Part shown: in pieces, positions 1-8,115 of the stretch
How the letters are laid out: each line of letters starts with the position of its first letter
How positions within the stretch are numbered: position 1 is the first letter of the stretch
Assembly (NCBI RefSeq): GCF_001650715.1
Contig: NZ_LWQT01000047.1
Coordinates: 1 to 64,000, forward strand
Origin: Paramagnetospirillum marisnigri
GTDB lineage: Bacteria > Pseudomonadota > Alphaproteobacteria > Rhodospirillales > Magnetospirillaceae
Direction of reading: 5' to 3'
DNA: 64,000 bases
Translations under genes and position numbers: made by a program
The notes under the pieces: model-generated
The model's database searches: none
What the model was told of the DNA's origin: nothing
Seen by the model: only the letters and a program-made list of their open reading frames with translations

Positions 1-1
1 C

Positions 2-220
2 GTGGTGCCGAGCAAATGGCTGGTCTGGTTGAAGCCCGGCCACGCCTTCCAGGTGGCCATCGACGAGACCGGCAAGACCTATCCGGTCAAGATGGTCCGA
101 ATCGGCGCCCGCATCGACCCCATCAGCCAGTCGGTCAAGGTCACCGGCGCCATCGGCGGCCATTTCCCCGAACTCTCCGCCGGTATGAGCGGGAAGGTGT
201 TGCTCTCCCCGCCGGGCTGA
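2..220 (+). CDS. RND efflux periplasmic adaptor (HlyD family), C-terminal fragment
   Basis: The window opens inside this gene; only the last ~72 residues are present, ending at TGA 218-220. The fragment holds the end of a beta-barrel domain and the membrane-proximal domain typical of membrane fusion proteins of RND pumps: a valine/lysine-rich strand pattern, then 'RIDPISQSVKVTGAI', and the terminal 'LSAGMSGKVLL' in which a glycine precedes the last strand. Such proteins bridge an inner-membrane RND pump to an outer-membrane channel in the periplasm. The partner pump is not in the window, so the substrate cannot be said. A strong hairpin terminator follows at 332-363. Confidence 0.75.
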   Translation: MVPSKWLVWLKPGHAFQVAIDETGKTYPVKMVRIGARIDPISQSVKVTGAIGGHFPELSAGMSGKVLLSPPG

Positions 221-331
221 GGGCTGCCCTCCGCATCGGTGCGGCTCGGTGCAGGCACCGGCCGATGAGGTCCCTTCTCAGCCGTAAATCCGCGTTCGGT
301 ATAAGTGGCATCGGGCCCCCGCAACCAAATT

Positions 332-363
332 AGCCCGCAAGTCCAACGACTTGCGGGCTTTTT
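332..363 (+). terminator. Rho-independent terminator after the efflux adaptor gene
   Basis: A perfect 12-bp stem, AGCCCGCAAGTC pairing with GACTTGCGGGCT around a CAAC loop, is followed by a run of T. It sits about 110 bp after the stop of the adaptor gene. Confidence 0.85.
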
Positions 364-575
364 GATTTTGGGGCTGCAATGGCTCGAAAGTCATGTCAGC
401 GCCATGTCAGCAAATCCCAAGGCGATCGTTGGCGCAGTTTGGCTATAGTTCGTCCCTATTTCCGGAGTCGCCAGTACCGGAAGCCAGATCAATCCATACT
501 TCGTGTTGTTCCGGATCAAGTATTTTGTTTTGCTGCCGTCTTGACGGTGGGGATGCCAAAGGGGAGGTGCCGGTC
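364..575. other. Intergenic stretch between terminator and cysK end
   Basis: With the preceding 221-363 this is a gap of 355 bp without a convincing gene. Besides the terminator it holds a short direct repeat (GCCATGTCAGC-like, 391-410). I see no conserved coding pattern here. Confidence 0.5.
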
Positions 576-1538
576 CTAAAGTCCTTCGAACAGGGCGGTG
601 GACAGGTAGCGTTCGGCGAAGGAGGGGATGATCACCACCACGTTCTTGCCCGCCATCTCTGGCCTTGCCGCCACTTCCAAGGACGCGGCCAGGGCCGCGC
701 CCGATGAGATGCCGACCGGGATACCCTCCAGCCGAGCCGATGCGCGGGCGGTCTCGAAGGCGGTCTCGTTCGAAATGGTCAAGACCTCGTCGATGATGCC
801 GCGATCCAGGATCAGCGGCACGAAACCGGCGCCGATACCCTGAATTTTGTGGGGGCCGGGCGGGCCGCCCGACAGGACCGGGCTGGCTTCCGGCTCCACC
901 GCGACGATGCGCAAAACGGGGCGGCGTGGCTTCAGGACCTGGCCGATGCCGGTGAGGGTGCCGCCGGTCCCCACGCCGCCGACGATCACGTCGACCTGTC
1001 CCTGGGTGTCGTTCCAGATTTCCTCGGCGGTGGTGGCGCGATGGATCAAGGGATTGGCGATGTTTTCGAACTGCTGCAGGATCACGGCATCACGTAACTC
1101 CGAGGCCAGTTCGCGGGCGCGGGCCACCGCACCGGTCATTCCCTTGGCCGCCGGGGTCAGGTCCAGCTCGGCTCCCAACAGCAGCAGCATCTTGCGCCGT
1201 TCCAGTGACATGCTGTCCGGCATCACCAGAATCAGGCGATAGCCCTTGACGGCCGCCACGAAGGCCAGGGCGATTCCGGTATTGCCCGAGGTCGGCTCCA
1301 CCAGCACGGTTCTTCCCGGCGTGATCAGTCCATCGGATTCGGCGGCGTCGATCATCGCCTTGCCAATGCGGTCCTTGACCGAAGCCAGCGGGTTGAAGAA
1401 TTCCAGCTTGGCGAAGACGGAGGCCCTGGCCCCCGCATGATGGGCTAGGCGGTTGATGCGCACCAGCGGTGTGTTGCCGATGGTCTGGGTGATGTCGTCA
1501 TAGGTGCGTCCCCGGCCGGGGGTGGTCTGGGCGGTCAT
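576..1538 (-). CDS. cysK: Cysteine synthase (O-acetylserine sulfhydrylase)
   Basis: 320 aa, the usual length for CysK. It forms L-cysteine from O-acetyl-L-serine and sulfide with PLP in the cytoplasm. Visible motifs are the PLP lysine in 'ASVKDRIG' (about residue 55), the substrate loop '[12 protein letters not shown]', and the phosphate-binding '[12 protein letters not shown]'. The start ATG overlaps the stop of the CooS-like gene as ATGA (1535-1538), so the two are translationally coupled and this is the last gene of the six-gene operon. Placing CysK directly after a CooS-like enzyme and an importer suggests that the upstream proteins supply it with reduced sulfur; that is inference. The O-acetylserine donor enzyme CysE is encoded at 13988-14857. 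Confidence 0.93.
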   Translation of the reverse strand: MTAQTTPGRGRTYDDITQTIGNTPLVRINRLAHHAGARASVFAKLEFFNPLASVKDRIGKAMIDAAESDGLITPGRTVLVEPTSGNTGIALAFVAAVKGYRLILVMPDSMSLERRKMLLLLGAELDLTPAAKGMTGAVARARELASELRDAVILQQFENIANPLIHRATTAEEIWNDTQGQVDVIVGGVGTGGTLTGIGQVLKPRRPVLRIVAVEPEASPVLSGGPPGPHKIQGIGAGFVPLILDRGIIDEVLTISNETAFETARASARLEGIPVGISSGAALAASLEVAARPEMAGKNVVVIIPSFAERYLSTALFEGL

Positions 1539-3484
1539 GGCATCTCCTCGGAATCGAAAACGGGCCAGCCGAGCCGACCGCGCTTGGCGGCAAGGTCAGC
1601 GACGATGCGCCGTCCCAGTTCGCCGGGATCGGGGATCACCACCATGCCGCCACCCAGGGTGGCGCGGGTGTCGTGCTCGAAGAAGCGCTGGACATTGGCC
1701 GAGCCGCTGACCGGGGCCGGGATGCAGTGATACGAATCCAGGCCCAGCAGGCGGAAGCTCAGGGCCGCGCCGACCCCCTTTTCATTGGACCATTCGGGGC
1801 TGGAAAAGGCGAAGGGCATGGCGGCGATGGGCTGGCCCGCCAGATCGGCCAGGGCGCGGAACAGGCCCGACGCCCGCGCATTGTCCAGGCATTCGCCCAT
1901 ATGCAGGGCGGGCGGCAGGGCTTGCCGGTCCAGCACGCCGCGCAGGGCGGTCCCGGCGCGGTCGCGGCGAGCCGACGAGCAGAATCCCTGCTTCAGAAGT
2001 GGGAACGAGGCGCAGCCATTGGTCAGCACCAGGATGTCGGCGGCCAGCAATGCCTCGGCCACCCGGGTGATGCCGACCTCGTAGGGCACCTTGGGGTTGT
2101 TGCAGCCCACCAGATTGACGATGCCCCTGACCCGGCCGCTCCGCAGCGCCTCGGCCAACTGGTCGAGGCCGCCGAAGGCCTCGGCGATGTTCTCCACCGA
2201 AAAGCCGATCTCGGCCTCGGCGGATACGGCGGGAATGGTGACATTGGCGGCCTGGCGCAGCGGCTGGTTGGCGATGGCCAGTTCGACGATATGCCGCGCC
2301 ATGGCGCGGGTCTGGTCGATATTGGCGTGGCGATGGTCGTAGCCCAGCGCGATGGCGCCGGGCAATCGGGCGGAATCGCTGGTGGTCACCACCTTGGTGT
2401 GGAAGCATTCGGCCACGTCCATGATGCCGGGATAGACGTCCTGGAGATCGGCCACCCACAGGTCGATGGCGCCGGTGGCCAGGATCAGCTCGGCACCCAC
2501 CGCATTGCCCAGGGGATGGACCTCGCCGTGGCGGTAGAGCCCCGAGAGACCCGAGCAGCAGATGCCGTAGAAGCGGATGCCCTCGGCGCCGATCGCCTGA
2601 GCCTTGGCGATCAGGTCGGGATCGTCGCCCGCCTCCAGGATGGCGGTGGCGAGAACCGGGGAATGGCCGTGGATGGCGATATTGACGAAGCCGGGCGCCA
2701 GCGAGCCCACATTGGTGGTGATGGTGGAGCGCTTGGGCAGGCCGTAGAGGATGTCCATGGCGATGGCCGAGCCCGCCACCGAACTCCAGGAAAAGGCCAG
2801 GCCGCAGCGCAGGAACTGCTTCATCAGGTTCTGCCAGTCGCCATCGGTGCCGACACCGGTGCGGTGCAGCGCCTCGAACACCTCCTGCTGCGAGCCGATG
2901 GGCAGGATGTCCATCTCCCGCCACAAGGCGATGCGTTCGGGCGGCGCCATGGCGTGCAGGGTCTTGTGGTCGCCGGGCAGGGTGCGGCCCAGGTCCTCCA
3001 GCAGCACGTCGGCGACCTCGTCGGCCAGGGTCTCGACGCTCTTGGCCTCGTGGAACAGGCCCAGCGCCTTGGCGACGGATTTCAGCTTCTCGACACCCCG
3101 GATGGGCTGGCCCAGTTTGCCCTGGGCGGCGGCTTTCAGGGCCAGAATGACCTCGCGGCCCCGCGCCCCGTGCGAGGCGACGCCCCCCGCCAGCCAGCGC
3201 AGGATGTTGCGGGCCACGATGACGTCGGCATCGGCACCGCAGGCGCCGCGCGGTGCCTTGGCGGTGATCTGGCATGGCCCCATGTGGCAGACCTTGCAGC
3301 ACACCCCGGTCAGTCCGTGGCCGCAGTGGTTCTTCTGCTTGTCGAAGCGGTCGAAGACTGTGGATATGCCTTTCTCGGCGGCAAGGTCGAGCAGGGCGCG
3401 TACCGCCGGGTCGGGGGTGGTCTCGCGCACCTGGGCGCGCGACGGATAGGAAGCGCGGTGGGCTCTCAATTCCTCGGGAGTCAT
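1535..3484 (-). CDS. CooS-like protein: Ni-CODH catalytic-subunit homologue with an altered C-cluster site
   Basis: 649 aa, close to the ~640 aa of Ni,Fe carbon monoxide dehydrogenase. The start at 3484 is preferred over one 7 codons upstream because it has a GAAAGG ribosome site and overlaps the cooC stop as ATGA. The FeS-cluster cysteines near the N-terminus are present (Cys54, 62, 63, 66, 71, 82), as are 'HGHSP' (His272/274), 'GICC' (309-310), 'GCNN' (Cys461), 'NGCAS' (Cys491), 'MGECLDN' (Cys532) and 'SPEWSNEK' (Lys569). The position of the canonical C-cluster cysteine in 'D-x-Q-C' instead reads 'DLQD' (Asp349). The usual histidine-rich 'AHSxHG' segment is reduced to 'SHGARG'. No cooF ferredoxin or cooA regulator is nearby. 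CO oxidation is therefore doubtful; a hybrid-cluster or sulfur-related reaction is possible. Confidence 0.85.
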   Translation of the reverse strand: MTPEELRAHRASYPSRAQVRETTPDPAVRALLDLAAEKGISTVFDRFDKQKNHCGHGLTGVCCKVCHMGPCQITAKAPRGACGADADVIVARNILRWLAGGVASHGARGREVILALKAAAQGKLGQPIRGVEKLKSVAKALGLFHEAKSVETLADEVADVLLEDLGRTLPGDHKTLHAMAPPERIALWREMDILPIGSQQEVFEALHRTGVGTDGDWQNLMKQFLRCGLAFSWSSVAGSAIAMDILYGLPKRSTITTNVGSLAPGFVNIAIHGHSPVLATAILEAGDDPDLIAKAQAIGAEGIRFYGICCSGLSGLYRHGEVHPLGNAVGAELILATGAIDLWVADLQDVYPGIMDVAECFHTKVVTTSDSARLPGAIALGYDHRHANIDQTRAMARHIVELAIANQPLRQAANVTIPAVSAEAEIGFSVENIAEAFGGLDQLAEALRSGRVRGIVNLVGCNNPKVPYEVGITRVAEALLAADILVLTNGCASFPLLKQGFCSSARRDRAGTALRGVLDRQALPPALHMGECLDNARASGLFRALADLAGQPIAAMPFAFSSPEWSNEKGVGAALSFRLLGLDSYHCIPAPVSGSANVQRFFEHDTRATLGGGMVVIPDPGELGRRIVADLAAKRGRLGWPVFDSEEMP

Positions 3485-4263
3485 GGGGCACCTTTCATGG
3501 GACACAGGCAGGCCAGCGACAGGACCAGGCGCCGCAACGCCGGGCGGAAGGACTCGGGAATGTCCGGCGGGCGACCGTCCAGGTCGGCGCGACGGATCGA
3601 ATCGTCCCAGGGCAGGCGCGCCAGGATCGGCCAGTCGCCCAGGGCGGCCTGTACCGCTTCCAGATCGGCATCGCCGCGATCACCCACCAGCACGGGAAAG
3701 ACATGGCGGATGCCGAGATCGCGGGCGAGACCCCGGATGGCGAAGGCGGTCTCGACGCTGCGGCTGCCAGGCTGAACCACGGCGAGAACCGCGTCCACCG
3801 CCGCCGCCGTGCCCCGGCTGAGATGCTCCAGCCCGGCCTCGGAATCCACCACCACCGCGTCGGTGGCGCCGGGGATCACCGAGGACAGCACCCGCTTCAG
3901 CACCGCGTTCTCGGCACAATAGCAGCCCTGGCCGCCGCCCTTGTGCCAGCCCAGGGTCAGCAGCGCGTGGCCGCCGCCCCAGGATTGGCGGATTTCCGGC
4001 AAGATGGCGCCGATATCGGGATTGAGCAGCATCATGCCGCCGGGCAGGCCGCCCCGGCCGGACAGGGCATCCACCAGATCGGCCCGGGCCGCCAGAGGAG
4101 TCACCCGGCGGTCTTCGTCCAGGGGCAGGGCCGAGGCCAGATTGGCGTCGGGATCGGCGTCGATGGCCAGCACCCGATAGCCTTCCTCGGCCAGGGTGCG
4201 GGCCAGCAGCCCGGCCAGGGTGGTCTTGCCGACGCCGCCCTTGCCCGCCATGGCGATCTTCAT
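3481..4263 (-). CDS. cooC: CooC-like nickel-insertion ATPase
   Basis: 260 aa, SIMIBI/MinD-class P-loop ATPase. It has a deviant Walker A 'GKGGVGKTT' (7-15), the 'DADPDANL' segment (35-42), and the metal-binding CXC pair 'GCYC' (Cys114 and Cys116) that marks CooC. CooC dimers bind nickel through this pair and help mature the C-cluster of CO dehydrogenase. The gene overlaps the permease stop (4260-4263) and the cooS-like start (3481-3484) by ATGA. A dedicated maturase next to a CooS protein lacking one C-cluster cysteine suggests the enzyme still carries an assembled metal cluster, although that cluster need not contain nickel. Confidence 0.85.
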   Translation of the reverse strand: MKIAMAGKGGVGKTTLAGLLARTLAEEGYRVLAIDADPDANLASALPLDEDRRVTPLAARADLVDALSGRGGLPGGMMLLNPDIGAILPEIRQSWGGGHALLTLGWHKGGGQGCYCAENAVLKRVLSSVIPGATDAVVVDSEAGLEHLSRGTAAAVDAVLAVVQPGSRSVETAFAIRGLARDLGIRHVFPVLVGDRGDADLEAVQAALGDWPILARLPWDDSIRRADLDGRPPDIPESFRPALRRLVLSLACLCPMKGAP

Positions 4264-5021
4264 GCCGTCCTCCGCCAGGAAAAGCGGCGGATCAGCCCCA
4301 GGCAGACCGCGTCGAGGCCGAAGCCGATGATTCCGATGATGATGACCATGGCGGCCAGCTTGTCGTAGGACAAGGTGTCGCGGGCGTCGTTGATGGCATA
4401 GCCCAGCCCCGAGGTGACCCCCAGGAACTCGGCCGGGACCAGCACGATCCAGGCGACGCCCAGGGCGAGGCGGATACCGGTCAGGATATCGGTGGCGATG
4501 GCGGGCACGATCAGGGTGACCAGGACATGGCGCGGACCGGCGCCGAGATTGCGGGCCACCTTGAACCATTGCGGGTACAGCTTGCGCAGTCCGGCGGCGG
4601 TGGCAAAGGTGACCGGCCAGATTGCGGCGGCGGCGATCAGGAAGACGATGGCGCCATCCCAGGTGGCGAAGGCCATCACCGCCACCGGCATCCAGGCCAG
4701 GGGGCTGATCATGCGCAGGAACTGGAACGGCAGATGGGTCAGGGCTTCCAGGGTCTTGAAATGGCCGATGGCGATGCCCGTGGGCACGCCCAGTGCCACC
4801 GCCCAGGCCAGTCCCTGGCCGATGCGGATCAGGCTGGGCTGGATGGCCCGCCACAACTCGCCGCCGCCCAGCATGGCCAGCAGGGCGGCGAAGGCCGGGC
4901 CGGGAGCTAGTCCGGCGAAGGCGGCGGTGCGCGGATTCGCCGCCGCCCCCAGGCTCGCCAGATGCCACAGGGCGACCAGCAGGGCGATGCCGATTAATGC
5001 GTGGGCGAGGCCTCGCCTCAT
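4260..5021 (-). CDS. ABC transporter permease, NitT/TauT/SsuC type
   Basis: 253 aa with about six membrane segments, starting with 'ALIGIALLVALWHLA' near the N-terminus. The cytoplasmic coupling loop carries the EAA-like signature 'ARNLGAGPRHVLVTLIVPA'. It belongs to the permease family that imports nitrate, sulfonates, taurine, cyanate or thiamine precursors. Both ends overlap neighbours by ATGA (with the binding protein at 5018-5021 and with cooC at 4260-4263). The start is fixed by this coupling; longer reading frames upstream run into the binding-protein gene. The substrate is not readable from sequence; the operon with cysK favours a sulfur compound. Confidence 0.88.
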   Translation of the reverse strand: MRRGLAHALIGIALLVALWHLASLGAAANPRTAAFAGLAPGPAFAALLAMLGGGELWRAIQPSLIRIGQGLAWAVALGVPTGIAIGHFKTLEALTHLPFQFLRMISPLAWMPVAVMAFATWDGAIVFLIAAAAIWPVTFATAAGLRKLYPQWFKVARNLGAGPRHVLVTLIVPAIATDILTGIRLALGVAWIVLVPAEFLGVTSGLGYAINDARDTLSYDKLAAMVIIIGIIGFGLDAVCLGLIRRFSWRRTA

Positions 5022-6211
5022 ACCACCACCTGCTCCACCCGGTTGAAGGGATCGCCCTTGTTGACGCTGGGGTCGTCCTTCCATTCGGGATACTTGACCA
5101 GCGCCTTCTTGACGAAGTCGGTGGTGACCAGATCCTTGACCACGAAATCGGGGTCCAACTTGTCCAGGAAGGTCTTGTCGCCGCTGACCACGGTCTTGGT
5201 CATGGCCTCGACGATCAGCTTGGTGGCGGACGGATAGGGCCAGGGCTGGAAGTCGATGCGGTCGTTGCCCCATTCCTTCTTGTGGCGGTTGGCGCCAAGC
5301 TTGTCGTAGTCGGGGTCGTCGTAATGGGTGACGGCGCGTTCGACCAATGCGGCGGGCAGCGGAATATAGCCCTTGCCGTCCTGGCTGATCAGCCGCGCCA
5401 CCTCCTTCTTGTTCTTGGACGCATAGATCTGGGCCTTGACCACGGCATTGACCACCTTCTGCGACCATTCCGGCCGCTTGACGGTGTCGGCCTCGTGCAT
5501 GGCGACAACGCAGCAGGGATGGTTCTTCCAGATGTCGCCGGTGAAGCGGAGGATGCGCCCGCCCGCCTTCAGCTCGCCCAGGGCGTTGAAGGGCTCGGCG
5601 ACGATATAGCCGTCGATCTTGCCCGCCGCCAGGGCCGGGGGCATCTCGGGCGGTTGCAGCACCTGGAGATTGACCTCGGTCTTGGCCAGGGGCTCGCCCG
5701 CCGCCTTGATGACCGGGGTCAGACCGGCCGAACGGATGCCGATCTGCAGCACGATGTTATGCATGGAATACCAGAACGGCACCGCGATCTGGCGGCCGCC
5801 CAGATCGGCGAAGGAGGTGATGCCGGTATTGCTGCCCACGACCAGCCCCGAGCCGTTGGTATGGGCCCAGGCGACGATCTTGACCGGGATGTTGTTGTTG
5901 TAGCGCATCCATACCGGGATGGGCTTGAGCAGGTGGACCAGATTGAACTTGCCCGCCGCGAAGCCCTCGGCCAGGGGCGCCCAGCCCCGGATCAGCACCG
6001 GCGGCTCGGTCTTCAGGCCTTCTTCCTCGAAGGCGCCCAGGGCATGGGCCACCAGCAGGGCGGTGGCGTCGGTGATGGGCAGGTGGCCGATGCGCACCAC
6101 CTCGTCCTCGGCGGCGCGGGCCAGGCCGCCCTTGGCGGCCATCACGGCGGCGAGGCCTCCGGCGGCCATGAAGTCCAGCGAGCGGCGGCGGCTGATGGGG
6201 GTGTCGAACAT
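5018..6211 (-). CDS. ABC transporter substrate-binding protein, NrtA/SsuA/TauA family, Tat-exported
   Basis: 397 aa. The N-terminus has a twin-arginine signal: 'SRRRSLDFM' (7-15), a hydrophobic Ala/Gly stretch, and a probable cleavage near 'LARA'. Next come family features: 'RIGHLPITDATALLVAHALG', where the bound ligand lies in a cleft, then 'GSNTGITSFADLGGRQIAVPF', and a long C-terminal lobe. Length is at the upper end, like NrtA-type nitrate and bicarbonate binders rather than the ~320 aa SsuA. The ATPase gene ends 15 bp upstream and the permease overlaps the stop. Tat export suggests folding, perhaps with a ligand or metal, before secretion. Substrate unknown. Confidence 0.85.
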   Translation of the reverse strand: MFDTPISRRRSLDFMAAGGLAAVMAAKGGLARAAEDEVVRIGHLPITDATALLVAHALGAFEEEGLKTEPPVLIRGWAPLAEGFAAGKFNLVHLLKPIPVWMRYNNNIPVKIVAWAHTNGSGLVVGSNTGITSFADLGGRQIAVPFWYSMHNIVLQIGIRSAGLTPVIKAAGEPLAKTEVNLQVLQPPEMPPALAAGKIDGYIVAEPFNALGELKAGGRILRFTGDIWKNHPCCVVAMHEADTVKRPEWSQKVVNAVVKAQIYASKNKKEVARLISQDGKGYIPLPAALVERAVTHYDDPDYDKLGANRHKKEWGNDRIDFQPWPYPSATKLIVEAMTKTVVSGDKTFLDKLDPDFVVKDLVTTDFVKKALVKYPEWKDDPSVNKGDPFNRVEQVVV

Positions 6212-6226
6212 GAAGGATGTCCTCCG

Positions 6227-7039
6227 TCAGGATTTGAAGGCGGGGAGGGGGAAAAGCGAAAGAAAGTGGCGGGCAGGTGCTGTGTCGGGTGCGGAATGAG
6301 CGGGCAGCGGTTGCGCCGCCTCGAACGGTTCCAGCACCTGGGCGCGCAGCGCGGCACGGTCGGTGCAGGTTAAGGCGATGTCGGCCACCACCCGACCCGG
6401 CTTGGGCGCCATGACCACGGCCCGCTCGGCCATGATCAGCGCCTCGTCCACGTCATGGGTGACGATGACCAGGGTCAGGCCCAATTGGGCGGCTATGGCG
6501 CGCACCTCTTCCTGGAGGCCGGAGCGGGTGAACGGGTCGAGGGCGGAAAAGGGCTCGTCCAGCAGCAGGACTTCCGGCCTGGTTGCCAGGGATCGGGCCA
6601 GGGCGACCCGCTGCTGCTGGCCGCCGGACAGTTGCTGGACATTGTCCTCGCCATGCTCCGAGAGATGGACCAGGGCCAGCAATTCCTCGACCCGCTCGCG
6701 GATCTCGGGTTTGGGGCGATGGGCGTAGCGCAGGCCCAAGGCGATATTCTCGGCGGCGCTCATCCAGGGGAAGAGCGACGGCGATTGGAACATCATGTTC
6801 CACTTGGCCGATGGCTTTCCGACCGGCTGGCCGCTGATGTGGACGCTGCCCGCGGTGGGGTGGAGCAGGCCGGCAATGATGTGCAAAAGGGTGGATTTGC
6901 CGCAGCCGCTGCGCCCGACCAGCGCCAGGGCTTGACCGCCATCCACCGTCAGATTGATCTCGGACAGGATGGTTGGGCCATGGCGGCTGAAGCGGTGGCA
7001 AAGGCCGGTGAGGTCGATTTTTCCAGGTGGGGCGCTCAT
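6227..7039 (-). CDS. ABC transporter ATP-binding protein, NitT/TauT family
   Basis: 270 aa from the preferred ATG at 7039 (a GGAG lies upstream; a start 15 codons earlier would crowd the promoter element at 7088). Motifs: Walker A 'GRSGCGKST' (42-50), Q-loop 'MMFQSPSLFPW', signature 'LSGGQQQR', Walker B 'LLLDEPFSALD', switch histidine in 'IVTHDVDEAL'. This is the first gene of the six-gene operon and drives import together with the downstream binding protein and permease. The C-terminal ~35 residues beyond the ATPase core are Pro/Ala rich and lack a recognisable regulatory domain. Confidence 0.9.
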   Translation of the reverse strand: MSAPPGKIDLTGLCHRFSRHGPTILSEINLTVDGGQALALVGRSGCGKSTLLHIIAGLLHPTAGSVHISGQPVGKPSAKWNMMFQSPSLFPWMSAAENIALGLRYAHRPKPEIRERVEELLALVHLSEHGEDNVQQLSGGQQQRVALARSLATRPEVLLLDEPFSALDPFTRSGLQEEVRAIAAQLGLTLVIVTHDVDEALIMAERAVVMAPKPGRVVADIALTCTDRAALRAQVLEPFEAAQPLPAHSAPDTAPARHFLSLFPLPAFKS

Positions 7040-7087
7040 GGTCGCGCTGTCGCTCCGTTGTGCTGAAAACGGGTATAGCGCCACTGC

Positions 7088-7123
7088 AATCTATTAGTCT
7101 ACTAAAATTGTAGAAATTAGATT
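7088..7123 (-). promoter_or_regulatory. Candidate operator/promoter of the ABC-cooC-cooS-cysK operon (site A)
   Basis: Read on the minus strand the site contains TAGACTAATAGATT (7101-7088), identical over 14 bases to the site before fccA (12289-12302). Ten bases further on both have an ATA-containing hexamer that could be the -10 (here TATACC). The plus-strand view is an inverted repeat, AATCTA (7088-7093) and TAGATT (7118-7123). It lies about 50 bp before the preferred ATPase start and between two divergent operons, so it may serve both. Confidence 0.5.
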
Positions 7124-7259
7124 GACTCCGTTTCGGGCTTTGCTAGTGTGGTCCCGGAGAGCGCCGATTTGAGGCATCAGCTTGCGGGCGCTTAACAAAT
7201 GCGGCTAAAGCGGTTGGCTTTTCGTCCAGCCGGGACCCCGCCTCCTGGAGGTGAAGACC

Positions 7260-7487
7260 ATGACCCATTCCAAGCGTGTATCCCCCGGCCCTCAACTGGT
7301 CGCCAAGCGGGCCTTCGATCCCTGGCGCCATGGCGAGCCGAGTTTGGCGGAGGTGATGAACGACCCCATCGTTCATCTGCTGATGCGCCGCGACGGGCTG
7401 GTCGCCGACCAGGTCTGGCCGGTGGTCAGGGAGGCGCAAAGCCGCCTCGACAGGCCTCTTTGCTCTGGTGCCGCAAGGGCGGCCTGA
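7260..7487 (+). CDS. Small conserved-looking protein of unknown function, 75 aa
   Basis: ATG 7260 is preceded by a strong GGAGG eight bases upstream, better than the GTG at 7251. The protein is soluble and reads like a compact helical domain: 'AKRAFDPWRHGEPSLAEVM' followed by 'DPIVHLLMRRDG' and 'WPVVREAQSRL'. I recall small proteobacterial proteins with the same 'FDPW...LA.VM.DPIV..LM.RDG' pattern but no assigned function. Its stop TGA overlaps the ATG of the XRE-cupin gene (TGATG, 7485-7489), so the two are cotranslated. It may be a regulatory partner of that protein. Confidence 0.7.
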   Translation: MTHSKRVSPGPQLVAKRAFDPWRHGEPSLAEVMNDPIVHLLMRRDGLVADQVWPVVREAQSRLDRPLCSGAARAA

Positions 7488-8101
7488 TGCCTGGGTCCGG
7501 TTCTCCGCAGGTGGTGGCGCTGCATGCCCCGGCTTCGGTTGACGGCGAGGAAATCCAGCAGGTCGTGGGTGATAACCTGCGGCGCATCCGTATCCGCAAA
7601 GGTCTGTCGCTGGAGCGCCTCGCTAAATCGTCCGGTGTCAGCCGAGCCATGCTTGGTCAGGTCGAGCTTGGCCGTTCAGCGCCCACCATCAGCGTCCTGT
7701 GGAAGATCGCCCGGGCTCTTGATGTGCCGCTCACGGCCTTCACCTCCCCTGATGGAGGCGGCAAGGCCATGGTTTTCAGGGCGCATCGCACCAAGGTCCT
7801 GGCGTCCTTGAACGGGAGATTTTCCAGTCGGGCCCTCTTTCCCACCGAATCGTCCCAGCGGGTGGAATTCTACGAATTGAGGATTGCCCCTCATACCGTC
7901 GAGGAGGCGGATGGGCATCTTCCCGGCACGATCGAGAATATGGTTGTCGCCCAGGGGAGCTTGGAGATTGAGACTGGTGGCGATCGCTATCTTCTGGCGA
8001 AGGGCGACTCGATTCAGTTCCTCGCCGACCAGCCTCATCTCTACCGCAATGCCAGTTCGAGCGAGGCCCTGATCTATTTGGTGATGATTTATGCCGGATG
8101 A
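7487..8101 (+). CDS. XRE-family transcriptional regulator with C-terminal cupin domain
   Basis: 204 aa. An XRE helix-turn-helix covers about residues 27-82 ('LRRIRIRKGLSLERLAKSSG' then 'VSRAMLGQVELGRSAPTISVLWKIARAL'). A small cupin beta-barrel covers about 120-204, with 'GTIENMVVAQGSLEIETGGDRYLL' and 'GDSIQFLADQPHLYRN'. This architecture is typical of one-component regulators sensing a small ligand, often in amino-acid, polyamine or sulfur metabolism. The start is set by the TGATG overlap with the preceding gene; the reading frame is open further upstream but without a ribosome site. Divergent position relative to the ABC-cooS-cysK operon makes it the prime candidate regulator of the sulfur island. 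Confidence 0.88.
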   Translation: MPGSGSPQVVALHAPASVDGEEIQQVVGDNLRRIRIRKGLSLERLAKSSGVSRAMLGQVELGRSAPTISVLWKIARALDVPLTAFTSPDGGGKAMVFRAHRTKVLASLNGRFSSRALFPTESSQRVEFYELRIAPHTVEEADGHLPGTIENMVVAQGSLEIETGGDRYLLAKGDSIQFLADQPHLYRNASSSEALIYLVMIYAG

Positions 8102-8115
8102 GGCTGTCGTGGCGG

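Noticed and set aside
1673-3775. A 700-codon plus-strand open frame across the cooS-like gene
   Set aside because: It is antisense to a gene with complete conserved motifs. The translation is low-complexity Gly/Gln/Ala/His, as expected from GC-rich third-position bias.
1535-4263. Calling cooC-cooS a functional CO dehydrogenase operon
   Set aside because: One C-cluster cysteine is Asp, and no ferredoxin, hydrogenase or CooA gene is present. I kept the homology but not the function.
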